DNA from: Actimicrobium sp047621345
GTDB lineage: Bacteria > Pseudomonadota > Gammaproteobacteria > Burkholderiales > Burkholderiaceae_D
Direction of reading: 5' to 3'
Assembly: GCA_047621345.1 (NCBI GenBank)
Contig: JBLHLW010000011.1
Span: forward strand, 1-64,000
DNA: 64,000 nucleotides
Made by a program: the position numbers and the translations under genes. This document shows, one piece after another, positions 1 through 6,867 of this stretch (the first letter of the stretch is position 1; each line of letters begins with the position of its first letter). The notes beneath the pieces are model-generated. The model worked only from the letters and a program-made list of their open reading frames with translations, did not search any database and was not told the DNA's origin.

Positions 1-21
1 AAAAAGCTGTGCCCACCCTAC
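1..21. repeat. Truncated REP family 1 arm at window edge
   Basis: The first 21 bases carry the right-hand arm of repeat family 1 (GTGCCCACCCTAC). The rest of the unit lies outside the window. The sequence after it (from base 22, GGAATCGTTGCGTGTTATT) recurs almost unchanged after the next complete unit, so the two units form a tandem pair with a period of about 137 bp. Confidence 0.6.
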
Positions 22-49
22 GGAATCGTTGCGTGTTATTTCAACTGAC

Positions 50-158
50 GTAGGGTGGGCACGGCACTATCGTGCCCACGCGAATGCACCACCGAAGCAG
101 GCGTTGGCCACCATTTCTGGTTCGCGCGCGTGGGCACAAAAAGCTGTGCCCACCCTAC
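50..158. repeat. REPIN-like element, family 1, complete
   Basis: A unit of about 109 bp bounded by GTAGGGTGGGCAC and its exact inverse GTGCCCACCCTAC. Each end forms its own small hairpin (GTGGGCAC pairing with GTGCCCAC), and the two halves are inverted to each other. This is the architecture called a REPIN, two REP sequences in opposite orientation. It lies downstream of the pfkB-type kinase gene and has no coding function that I can see. Confidence 0.75.
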
Positions 159-231
159 GAAATCGTTGCGTGTTATTTGACGTGCGCCGTCAATTCATCG
201 TCGGTCGACCATTGCCGCGCCCATTAATCAC

Positions 232-1164
232 CTAAAACCGGTAACCGAACGCCGCCATGAAGCGCTCGTCGATGTCGGCGCGCGAGGGCGCATGGTTCTG
301 TCCGCCCTGATGGGCAATTTTGATCGAGCCCATCAGGCTGGAGAGGCGACCGATAGTCGGCCAGTCCAAGTTATGCGACAGGCCGTACAGCATGCCGGCA
401 CGGAAAGCATCGCCGCAACCGGTTGGGTCAATGATCACTTCTACCGGCACCGGCGGTATCTCCAGCAGTTCACCATTGACATGGATTTCGGCACCGTTTT
501 CACCGCGCGTGACGACGAGCGCGTCGACTTGCGTGGCGATTTGCGCCAGGCTCAGACCGGTACGCTCAGTCAGCAATTCAGCTTCATAGTCGTTGACCGC
601 AACGTAAGTGGCCAGTGCAATGAAGTCGCGTAGTTCGGCACCACTGAACATCGGCAAACCCTGACCCGGATCAAATACGAATGGTATTTCCAGCGCCACG
701 CAATCGCGTGCATGCTGCAGCATGCCGTCACGGCCGTCAGGCGCGACGATGGCTAGTTTGATAGGGCCCGCTTGCGCCACCGTGTTCAGCTGTGAAAAAG
801 TCATCGCGCCCGGATGGAAAGCGGTGATCTGATTACTGTCTGCATCCGTGGTGATGAAGGCTTGCGCCGTCCAGGCATCGTCGATGGTGCGGACGCAGCG
901 GGTGGAAATGCCTTGTAGCGCCAAACGCTTCAGGTACGGCGTACTGTCCTGGCCGACCGTGGCCATGATCAGTGGATCGCCGCCGAGTAATTGCAGGTTG
1001 TAGGCAATGTTGCCTGCGCAACCGCCGAACTCACGCCGCATGGCTGGCACTAAAAAGGCTACGTTAATTTTGTGTAATTGGTCTGCCAGCAGCGCTTCGG
1101 CGAAGCGTCCTTCAAACGACATGATGGTGTCGTAAGCCAGCGAGCCGCAAATCAGAGAGGTCAT
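232..1164 (-). CDS. PfkB-family carbohydrate/nucleoside kinase
   Basis: A 310-residue kinase of the ribokinase/PfkB fold, which phosphorylates a sugar or nucleoside using ATP in the cytoplasm. The N-terminal half has the family signature region FGGCAGNIAYNLQLLGG (about 46-62). Near residue 249 is the C-terminal signature DPTGCGDAFRAG with the catalytic Asp and anion hole. The sequence resembles the adenosine-kinase-like branch, but the substrate cannot be read from it. It is the last gene of the accB-accC-prmA-zinc ribbon run, 42 bp after the DUF3426 gene. The ATG at 1164 has no strong ribosome site. Confidence 0.85.
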   Translation of the reverse strand: MTSLICGSLAYDTIMSFEGRFAEALLADQLHKINVAFLVPAMRREFGGCAGNIAYNLQLLGGDPLIMATVGQDSTPYLKRLALQGISTRCVRTIDDAWTAQAFITTDADSNQITAFHPGAMTFSQLNTVAQAGPIKLAIVAPDGRDGMLQHARDCVALEIPFVFDPGQGLPMFSGAELRDFIALATYVAVNDYEAELLTERTGLSLAQIATQVDALVVTRGENGAEIHVNGELLEIPPVPVEVIIDPTGCGDAFRAGMLYGLSHNLDWPTIGRLSSLMGSIKIAHQGGQNHAPSRADIDERFMAAFGYRF

Positions 1165-1206
1165 GGAGTGGTCCGGAAAAAGTGAGGGTGGGGCGCAGTC
1201 GGGCGC

Positions 1207-2313
1207 TCAGGGATAAAACAGGTAGACGCGGTAATTCGATGCCTTGTACTGCCTCAGTTCGAACGTGACACGGGCACTTTGTTCGCTACCGGGAGCAAAG
1301 CCACTGCCTGCGGGAGGCGCTTGTGGCAAGTAGTCCGTCGCGCCAAACACACGACGGCTGACCGGGCGATCGCTGTTGTCGAAGAGCGTCAGCTCGATGG
1401 CAGGCCAGCGTTGCGGCAAGGTGCTGCTATTGCGCAGAAGCAGGTTGAGAGACAACGTATTGTTGGCCGCATTGAGCGTGATGAGTTCGCTGGATTCGAT
1501 CGAGACCTGGCTAGCTTGCGCTAGCAGTTCGATCTGGCAGCCCCAGATCGCGCAGGCACGGTCGAGCAGTGGTCTGGTCGCTGGAAGGCGGGCTGCGATC
1601 TGATCCCGCAGCACGTAGACGGTTTGGCCGAGCGCGGCAATCATCAGCAGCACGGTCATCGCAGCCAGCCAGAATCGACGGTGCCGATTAAGATGCCGGC
1701 GACGGCGGCCGTGGGTAACGAAGCTTGGTTCGTCCGACATCGCATCGTAAGCAGGTTCGTCATCGGTGCTACTGATTGTGCTGTTGCGCCAGGGGCGCTG
1801 CTGCAACTGGTCGATGGCTTGTGCCAGTTCGTCTGGTGCCGCGCTGTCGTTGTCCTGGCGCGATTTGGCTTTGAGCGGAACCACAAAATGCGGGGCAGTG
1901 GCCGCAGCGTTGGCGGCGATACCATGGTCTTCGTTCTCGTCGTCGTAAGCGAGGCGCATCAGCGTCATGCGCTGCATCGGATCGGACTGGGCGGGATCGG
2001 GTTCGGCGCTGACCGGTGGCGCAATAATCGCGTCGAAAGCAGGGTAGAAGTCGTCGGAATCAGCCGGGCGCGGCGGCACCGGCATCGGCGCCTGCACGGA
2101 TTGTGATGGCACAGGAACCGGCACCATCGGTATCACTGGCGGCTTGGCCGCCACGTTAGTTGCTGCAGTTTCGCCTGGTCTCAGCAAATGTTCGATGCCG
2201 TTGAAAATTTGCTTGCAAGCACCACAGCGCACTAGCCCGGCTCGGAGTTTGAGCTGGTCGTGCGCGACGCGAAATGTCGTCTGGCAGTGCGGACATTGCG
2301 TGGCGAGTGCCAT
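1207..2313 (-). CDS. Zinc-ribbon and DUF3426 membrane protein
   Basis: A 368-residue protein with three parts. An N-terminal MJ0042-type zinc ribbon (residues 1-45) has CPHC and CGAC pairs. A long Pro/Ala-rich, low-complexity linker follows (about 50-210). The third part is one membrane helix (about residues 213-235) and a C-terminal DUF3426 domain outside or on the far side of the membrane. Its function is not established. In many betaproteobacteria it follows prmA, as here, where the gap is only 5 bp, so the two are probably cotranscribed and translationally coupled. The zinc ribbon suggests nucleic-acid or protein binding on the cytoplasmic side. Confidence 0.85.
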   Translation of the reverse strand: MALATQCPHCQTTFRVAHDQLKLRAGLVRCGACKQIFNGIEHLLRPGETAATNVAAKPPVIPMVPVPVPSQSVQAPMPVPPRPADSDDFYPAFDAIIAPPVSAEPDPAQSDPMQRMTLMRLAYDDENEDHGIAANAAATAPHFVVPLKAKSRQDNDSAAPDELAQAIDQLQQRPWRNSTISSTDDEPAYDAMSDEPSFVTHGRRRRHLNRHRRFWLAAMTVLLMIAALGQTVYVLRDQIAARLPATRPLLDRACAIWGCQIELLAQASQVSIESSELITLNAANNTLSLNLLLRNSSTLPQRWPAIELTLFDNSDRPVSRRVFGATDYLPQAPPAGSGFAPGSEQSARVTFELRQYKASNYRVYLFYP

Positions 2314-2318
2314 TGCTG

Positions 2319-3248
2319 CTAGCTAGTAGCGGTCAGCTTGCCGGACAAGGCGACCCAGCCTTCGCGTTCGGCCCAGACCGACAGCGCAAGGAACGGCGCA
2401 TAGGCAGCAATGACATCCTCGGCCTGCGTCGCCAGGACACCAGAGAGGACCAGGGCGCCCTCATCGGCGAGGTGGGCGCACAGCATCGGCGCCATGATTT
2501 TCAGTGGGCCGGACAAGATGTTGGCGACCACGATATCGAAGTGCTGCAAGACATCATCGTGATGAAATTCATCCGGCAGGAAATAATCAATTTCGCAGTC
2601 GTTGCGCTCGCTGTTGAAGTTGGCCGATTCAATGGCCTGCGGGTCGATATCGACGCCGATCACGGTGGTTGCGCCAAGCTTCTTGGCGACCAGCGCCAGA
2701 ATGCCGGAACCGCAGCCGTAATCGAGCACCGACAAGTCGGCCGGGGCATGGATTTCCAGCCATTCCATGCACAGCCGGGTGGTCGGATGACTGCCCGTAC
2801 CAAAGGCCAGGCCGGGATCCAGTTCCAGGATCAGGCCGTCCGGATCCGGTGCATCGTGCCAGCTCGGCACAACCCAGATGTTGGTACCGATGTGAATTGG
2901 CGCGAATTGGGACTGGGTCAGCCTGACCCAATCCTGTTCTTCGACGGTGCGCAGAGTCAATGGCAAGTCGGCGGCGAGCAGTGGCAGCGCGGCGATGGCT
3001 ACGGCTTCGGCAATCAGCGCAGCAGCATCGGTGCCGCTGTCGGTCAGTGCGACGACGCGACTGCGTTCCCAGGCGGCTTGCTTTGGCTCCATGCCGGGTT
3101 CGCCGAAGAGCGGCTGTTCGGCCGCCGTTCCTTCATCGGCGTCTTCGACCGAGACCGACAGCGCACCGGCTTCCATCAGCGCATCAGACAGACTCTCGGC
3201 CTGGTCGCGCGCTACTTCAATGACGATTTCAGTCCAGCTCATGGGCAT
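2319..3248 (-). CDS. prmA: Ribosomal protein L11 methyltransferase PrmA
   Basis: PrmA trimethylates ribosomal protein L11 using S-adenosylmethionine. The 309-residue length fits the family. The N-terminal substrate-recognition domain (about 1-110) is followed by a Rossmann methyltransferase with the motifs GTGSHPTTRLC (upstream of motif I), LDYGCGSGILAL (SAM-binding motif I) and VVANIL (catalytic region). The gene starts 3 bp after the accC stop. The ATG at 3248 was chosen; a second ATG two codons later (3242) is equally possible. Confidence 0.95.
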   Translation of the reverse strand: MPMSWTEIVIEVARDQAESLSDALMEAGALSVSVEDADEGTAAEQPLFGEPGMEPKQAAWERSRVVALTDSGTDAAALIAEAVAIAALPLLAADLPLTLRTVEEQDWVRLTQSQFAPIHIGTNIWVVPSWHDAPDPDGLILELDPGLAFGTGSHPTTRLCMEWLEIHAPADLSVLDYGCGSGILALVAKKLGATTVIGVDIDPQAIESANFNSERNDCEIDYFLPDEFHHDDVLQHFDIVVANILSGPLKIMAPMLCAHLADEGALVLSGVLATQAEDVIAAYAPFLALSVWAEREGWVALSGKLTATS

Positions 3249-3251
3249 GCT

Positions 3252-4637
3252 TTATTTGATGGTTGTCGTGACCTTGGCGGTCTTCGGCAAATCCGGTTTG
3301 TTGGCCAGTTTCTGTTCAAGGTAATGGATATTGGTGCCGCCTTCGATAAAGCGTGCGTCGACCATCAGTTCACGATGCAGCGGAATATTGGTCAGGATGC
3401 CCTCAACGACCATTTCTGACAAGGCAATCTGCATGCGCTTGATGGCCTGATCACGCGTGGCACCATAGGCGATTACTTTGCCGACCATCGAATCGTAATG
3501 TGGCGGCACGTAGTAGCCGGCATACGCATGCGAGTCAACCCGGATACCGGGTCCACCCGGCGCATGCCAGGTCAGGATCTTGCCCGGGGAGGGCGTGAAC
3601 TTGAACGGATCTTCCGCATTGATCCGGCACTCGATCGCATGACCCTTGAGTTCGATATCGCGCTGCCGATAGCGCAGTTTTTCGCCGGCGGCGATGCGAA
3701 TCTGTTCCTGCACGATGTCGATGCCAGTGATCATTTCAGTGACCGGATGTTCGACCTGCACGCGGGTATTCATTTCGATGAAATAGAACTCGCCGTTTTC
3801 GTACAGGAATTCGAAGGTGCCGGCGCCGCGATAACCCATCTTGCGACAGGCTTCGGCGCAGCGGTCGCCGATGCGTTCGATGATCTTGCGCGGGATGCCG
3901 ACGGCGGGCGCTTCCTCGATCACTTTCTGGTGGCGGCGCTGCATCGAGCAGTCGCGTTCGCCCAGCCAGACCGCGTTCTTGAACTCATCGGCCAGAATCT
4001 GGATTTCAACGTGACGTGGATTCTCGAGATATTTTTCCATGTAGACCTCGGGATTGCCAAAGGCAGTTCCCGCTTCAGTCTTGGTCATGGTCACGGCGTT
4101 GAGCAAGGCCGCTTCGGTATGCACGACGCGCATGCCGCGTCCGCCGCCACCGCCGGCAGCCTTGATGATGACCGGATAGCCGACCTTGCGGGCGGTCTGG
4201 ATGATGATCTTCGGATCGTCTGGCAATGCTCCTTCGGAGCCCGGCACGCACGGGACGCCGGCACGGATCATGGCCTGCTTGGCCGATACCTTGTCGCCCA
4301 TCAGCCGGATCGACTCTGAGCGCGGGCCGATGAAGACAAAGCCGGATTGCTCGACCCGCTCGGCGAAATCGGCGTTCTCGGACAGGAAGCCATAGCCGGG
4401 ATGGATCGCTTCGGCGTCGGTGACCTCGGCGGCGCTGATGATGGCTGGCATGTTCAGGTAACTCAGCGCCGACGGCGCTGGTCCGATGCAGACCGATTCG
4501 TCGGCGAGCTTGACGTATTTGGCGTCGCGGTCGGCTTCGGAATGCACGACCACGGTTTTGATGCCCATTTCGCGGCAGGCGCGCTGGATGCGCAAGGCAA
4601 TTTCGCCGCGGTTGGCGATAAGAATTTTTTCAAACAT
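3252..4637 (-). CDS. accC: Acetyl-CoA carboxylase, biotin carboxylase subunit
   Basis: AccC carboxylates the biotin on AccB with bicarbonate and ATP, the first step of malonyl-CoA and fatty acid synthesis. The open frame begins at 4682, but the family N-terminus MFEKILIANRGEIALR starts at the ATG at 4637, giving 461 residues. Visible motifs include the glycine-rich ATP loop KAAGGGGGRGMRVV, the RDCSMQRRHQK segment and the EFLYENGEFYFIEMNTRVQ catalytic strand. The C-terminus carries a Lys-rich tail (LPKTAKVTTTIK) beyond the usual end. It lies 84 bp after accB on the same strand, so an accBC operon is likely. Confidence 0.96.
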   Translation of the reverse strand: MFEKILIANRGEIALRIQRACREMGIKTVVVHSEADRDAKYVKLADESVCIGPAPSALSYLNMPAIISAAEVTDAEAIHPGYGFLSENADFAERVEQSGFVFIGPRSESIRLMGDKVSAKQAMIRAGVPCVPGSEGALPDDPKIIIQTARKVGYPVIIKAAGGGGGRGMRVVHTEAALLNAVTMTKTEAGTAFGNPEVYMEKYLENPRHVEIQILADEFKNAVWLGERDCSMQRRHQKVIEEAPAVGIPRKIIERIGDRCAEACRKMGYRGAGTFEFLYENGEFYFIEMNTRVQVEHPVTEMITGIDIVQEQIRIAAGEKLRYRQRDIELKGHAIECRINAEDPFKFTPSPGKILTWHAPGGPGIRVDSHAYAGYYVPPHYDSMVGKVIAYGATRDQAIKRMQIALSEMVVEGILTNIPLHRELMVDARFIEGGTNIHYLEQKLANKPDLPKTAKVTTTIK

Positions 4638-4721
4638 GGCGTCGGCTATGGGTTCTCGGTGTCGTGAAAGGGTGGAAAGCACAGGTGTCGGGCAAGCCGC
4701 AACACACTCGGGCGCTGACGA

Positions 4722-5171
4722 TCAGGCAATCACGAACAGGGGTTGGCCGAATTCGACCGGCTGGCCGTTTTCGACCAGGATATGGGTAATCACGCCGGTG
4801 GCATCGGCATCGATTTCATTGAGCAGTTTCATTGCTTCGATGATGCACAGCGTGTCGCCTTCCTTGACGTTGGCACCGATCTCGACATACGCCGGCGTAC
4901 CAGGTGCCGACGAGCGATAGAACGTGCCGACCATGGGCGACTTGACGATGTGACCCACCGGTTCCTCGTCAGCAGGAGCGACGGGTGCGGCGACGGGTGC
5001 GGCGGCGGCGGGTGGAGCCGTCACATGTTGCGGTTGCATCATCATCATCTGGCCCTGAGCAGCAGGCGTCTTGACGATGCGGACCTTGCTTTCGCCCTCA
5101 GTGACTTCGAGTTCGGCGATGTCTGACTCGGCAACCAGATCGATCAGTGTCTTGAGTTTTCGTAAGTCCAT
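4722..5171 (-). CDS. accB: Acetyl-CoA carboxylase biotin carboxyl carrier protein
   Basis: AccB is the biotin-bearing carrier that moves carboxyl groups from AccC to the carboxyltransferase. The 149 residues have a short N-terminal domain, an Ala/Pro/Met-rich linker (about 35-70) and the biotinyl domain. The biotin acceptor is Lys115 in EAMKL; the next residue is Leu where many homologues have Met. A good ribosome site (AAGGGG) lies about 8 bases before the ATG at 5171. It is the first gene of the accBC-prmA run. Confidence 0.95.
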   Translation of the reverse strand: MDLRKLKTLIDLVAESDIAELEVTEGESKVRIVKTPAAQGQMMMMQPQHVTAPPAAAAPVAAPVAPADEEPVGHIVKSPMVGTFYRSSAPGTPAYVEIGANVKEGDTLCIIEAMKLLNEIDADATGVITHILVENGQPVEFGQPLFVIA

Positions 5172-5545
5172 GTAGAACCCCTTGGAATGGTTGTCGTGCT
5201 ACTAATAGATGGGAGCCGGAATTGAAACTGATTATCCGGCAAATATGGGATGAAAAATGCAGTTCAGGAGGCGCAGGTCGCGTCGGGCGGCGACTTCATG
5301 CGCTGGCGCCGACAGGCCCCGGCCAGTGCGTTACCCTCTGCGAAAAATCGGATCGCCGATGCGCCCCGGCCATAAAAGACGCTCCGCCATACTGGGAAGT
5401 ATGTCGGATTGCGCACCAGCCTTGGCACGATTCATTACGCAGAAGCAGCTTTTTAGCCATCGAAATTGGTCACTCCGTTTGACGACGATCGACGCATTTT
5501 GCCGTGTAATGACTGCAGGTGGCAAGGAAAACCCGCGTGGGCTAC
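5172..5545. other. 374-bp stretch without a recognisable gene
   Basis: This lies between the tlpA stop and the accB start. Several frames are open for 60-120 codons, but their products are Arg/Ser/Cys-rich shadows with no family likeness. The leader and promoter of accB must lie at its left end. In many relatives aroQ (3-dehydroquinate dehydratase, about 145 residues) sits just upstream of accB. The gap here is too short for it, and no AroQ motif such as NGPNLN was found. Confidence 0.5.
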
Positions 5546-6067
5546 TTACAGGGCGGCAATGTCCCGCCGGACCTCCTGCATGTTCAGTCGACCCAGATAG
5601 GTCTTGCGGACCTGTCCGTCGCTGCTGATAAGTACAGAGAAAGGTAGTCCGCCGGCCTGATTGCCGAATTGACGTGTCAGTTCGCTGCCGCCCATGCCAC
5701 CGACGTAAAGCGGATAACTGACCGGCAACTTGAGCGAGAACTCGCGTAGGCTGGTGGGGGAATCAATACCGATACCGATCACGTGAAAGGATTTTTCGGC
5801 CAGTTCGGTATGCAGGGCCGATAGCTCCGGCATTTCTTCAACGCAGGGTGCGCACCAGGTCGCCCAGAAATTGACGAGCAAGGTTTTACCCTTCCATTGC
5901 GCCAACGGTTGTGGTTGCTCTTTCAGATCGGGCAACGTCATGCTGAATAAATTGGCGACTGCGGTCGTTTGCGGTGCGACCGGTGCCATCTGGTGCCAGC
6001 CGAACCAGGCGCCAGCGCCAGCAAACAAGACTCCAGCCAGCAGCAGCACAGTGGTCGATCGTTTCAT
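5546..6067 (-). CDS. TlpA/ResA-like membrane-anchored thioredoxin
   Basis: A 173-residue thiol-disulfide oxidoreductase. Residues 7-27 form one hydrophobic signal-anchor, so the thioredoxin domain faces the periplasm. The active site is WCAPC (Cys72 and Cys75) within the segment VNFWATWCAPCVEEMPEL, typical of TlpA/ResA proteins that keep cytochrome c maturation or other cysteines reduced. The open frame extends upstream to 6187, but the ATG at 6067 gives the signal sequence and overlaps the stop of the upstream gene in an ATGA, implying translational coupling. The target protein is unknown. Confidence 0.88.
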   Translation of the reverse strand: MKRSTTVLLLAGVLFAGAGAWFGWHQMAPVAPQTTAVANLFSMTLPDLKEQPQPLAQWKGKTLLVNFWATWCAPCVEEMPELSALHTELAEKSFHVIGIGIDSPTSLREFSLKLPVSYPLYVGGMGGSELTRQFGNQAGGLPFSVLISSDGQVRKTYLGRLNMQEVRRDIAAL

Positions 6068-6663
6068 GGGGTGTCGCTTTTCATTAGTTGTCTTACTGCG
6101 GCCAAGTCGGCCCGTTCTATCTTGCCGTGGTTGCCGCGCAGATCGTCGATCGCATGCAGCGACAGGTGTACACCTTCGTTGTGCCACATAAAACTGACGA
6201 TTTCTAACGGATCACCGCCAGGTCGCTGGCGCGCGCCCTCCGACACGTCGAACTGGACATTCTTGTTCAGTAGATAGATTTCGACGTCCTTGGGACTTTC
6301 AGCGAAGAGGTGCAGATGAATATCGGAATGGTTGCCGGCGGTGCCATTGAGCACTGCGCCGACCAGATAAGGAGAGAACTGGGTCAGTTCAGTCATCAGT
6401 TCGACGGCTAGTTCACGTAACTGCTGCAAACGGGCGGGTTGGGTGTCTCCAAAAAAAAGTTCGTTATATAGACGCACTTCCGCCTCGATTTCGGCGTTAT
6501 CGGGCAGCACGTCGCCGCGCGGCTTGCTGTTGCCGAGCAGTTGCTTGACCGCCTTGCGTTTGGCGGTACCAAAATCGGCACCGTCTTCGGCAATCATGCG
6601 CGCGGCGGCGGCGGCGATTTCGGCGCGCAGCAGGTCGGACTCTGAGGGGTAACTAATATCCAT
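6064..6663 (-). CDS. Conserved hypothetical protein, nucleotidyltransferase-like
   Basis: A protein of 199 residues from the ATG at 6663; earlier ATGs at 6729 and 6750 would add 22 or 29 residues but run into the promoter of the divergent sigma gene. It has no signal or membrane segment. The N-terminal third is Ala-rich and helical. The middle has HSDIHLHLFAE, which recalls a divergent nucleotidyltransferase or homologous fold, but no catalytic Gly-Ser pair is obvious. The gene overlaps tlpA by four bases (ATGA). Proteins of this kind upstream of TlpA are seen in Burkholderiales without assigned function; that is from memory of the family and is uncertain. Confidence 0.7.
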   Translation of the reverse strand: MDISYPSESDLLRAEIAAAAARMIAEDGADFGTAKRKAVKQLLGNSKPRGDVLPDNAEIEAEVRLYNELFFGDTQPARLQQLRELAVELMTELTQFSPYLVGAVLNGTAGNHSDIHLHLFAESPKDVEIYLLNKNVQFDVSEGARQRPGGDPLEIVSFMWHNEGVHLSLHAIDDLRGNHGKIERADLAAVRQLMKSDTP

Positions 6664-6760
6664 GGACTGGATGATAACCCGGCTTGCTGTTACTGCGACG
6701 GGGTGCGGCAATGCAAGAATGCCATGCATAAGCGACGAATGGCTGGACACGCCACATCTT

Positions 6761-6769
6761 TGTTATAAT
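6761..6769 (+). promoter_or_regulatory. Extended -10 promoter element of the sigma gene
   Basis: TGTTATAAT at 6761-6769 is a perfect extended -10 (TGnTATAAT) facing the rpoD-like gene. A TGGACA at 6744-6749 resembles a -35 box but is only 14 bases away, so the extended -10 probably carries most of the activity. The predicted leader would be about 90-110 bases, ending at 6868 or 6889. Confidence 0.6.
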
Positions 6770-6867
6770 CCGGCCCCTCCTGCTTCGCCATCACTTTTCC
6801 TACTACGCACCCGACCGTTCGTAACCGGAAGCTGTTTTGATCGACGCATCCATTCACGTCGTTACAG

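Noticed and set aside
2274..3419. A 381-codon plus-strand frame opposite prmA
   Set aside because: It is antisense to a complete prmA with clear motifs; its product is low in recognisable structure. High-GC genes often leave such open antisense frames.
5222..5628. Plus-strand frames in the accB-tlpA gap
   Set aside because: Composition is Arg/Ser/Cys-rich and erratic, there is no ribosome site, and one runs into tlpA in antisense.
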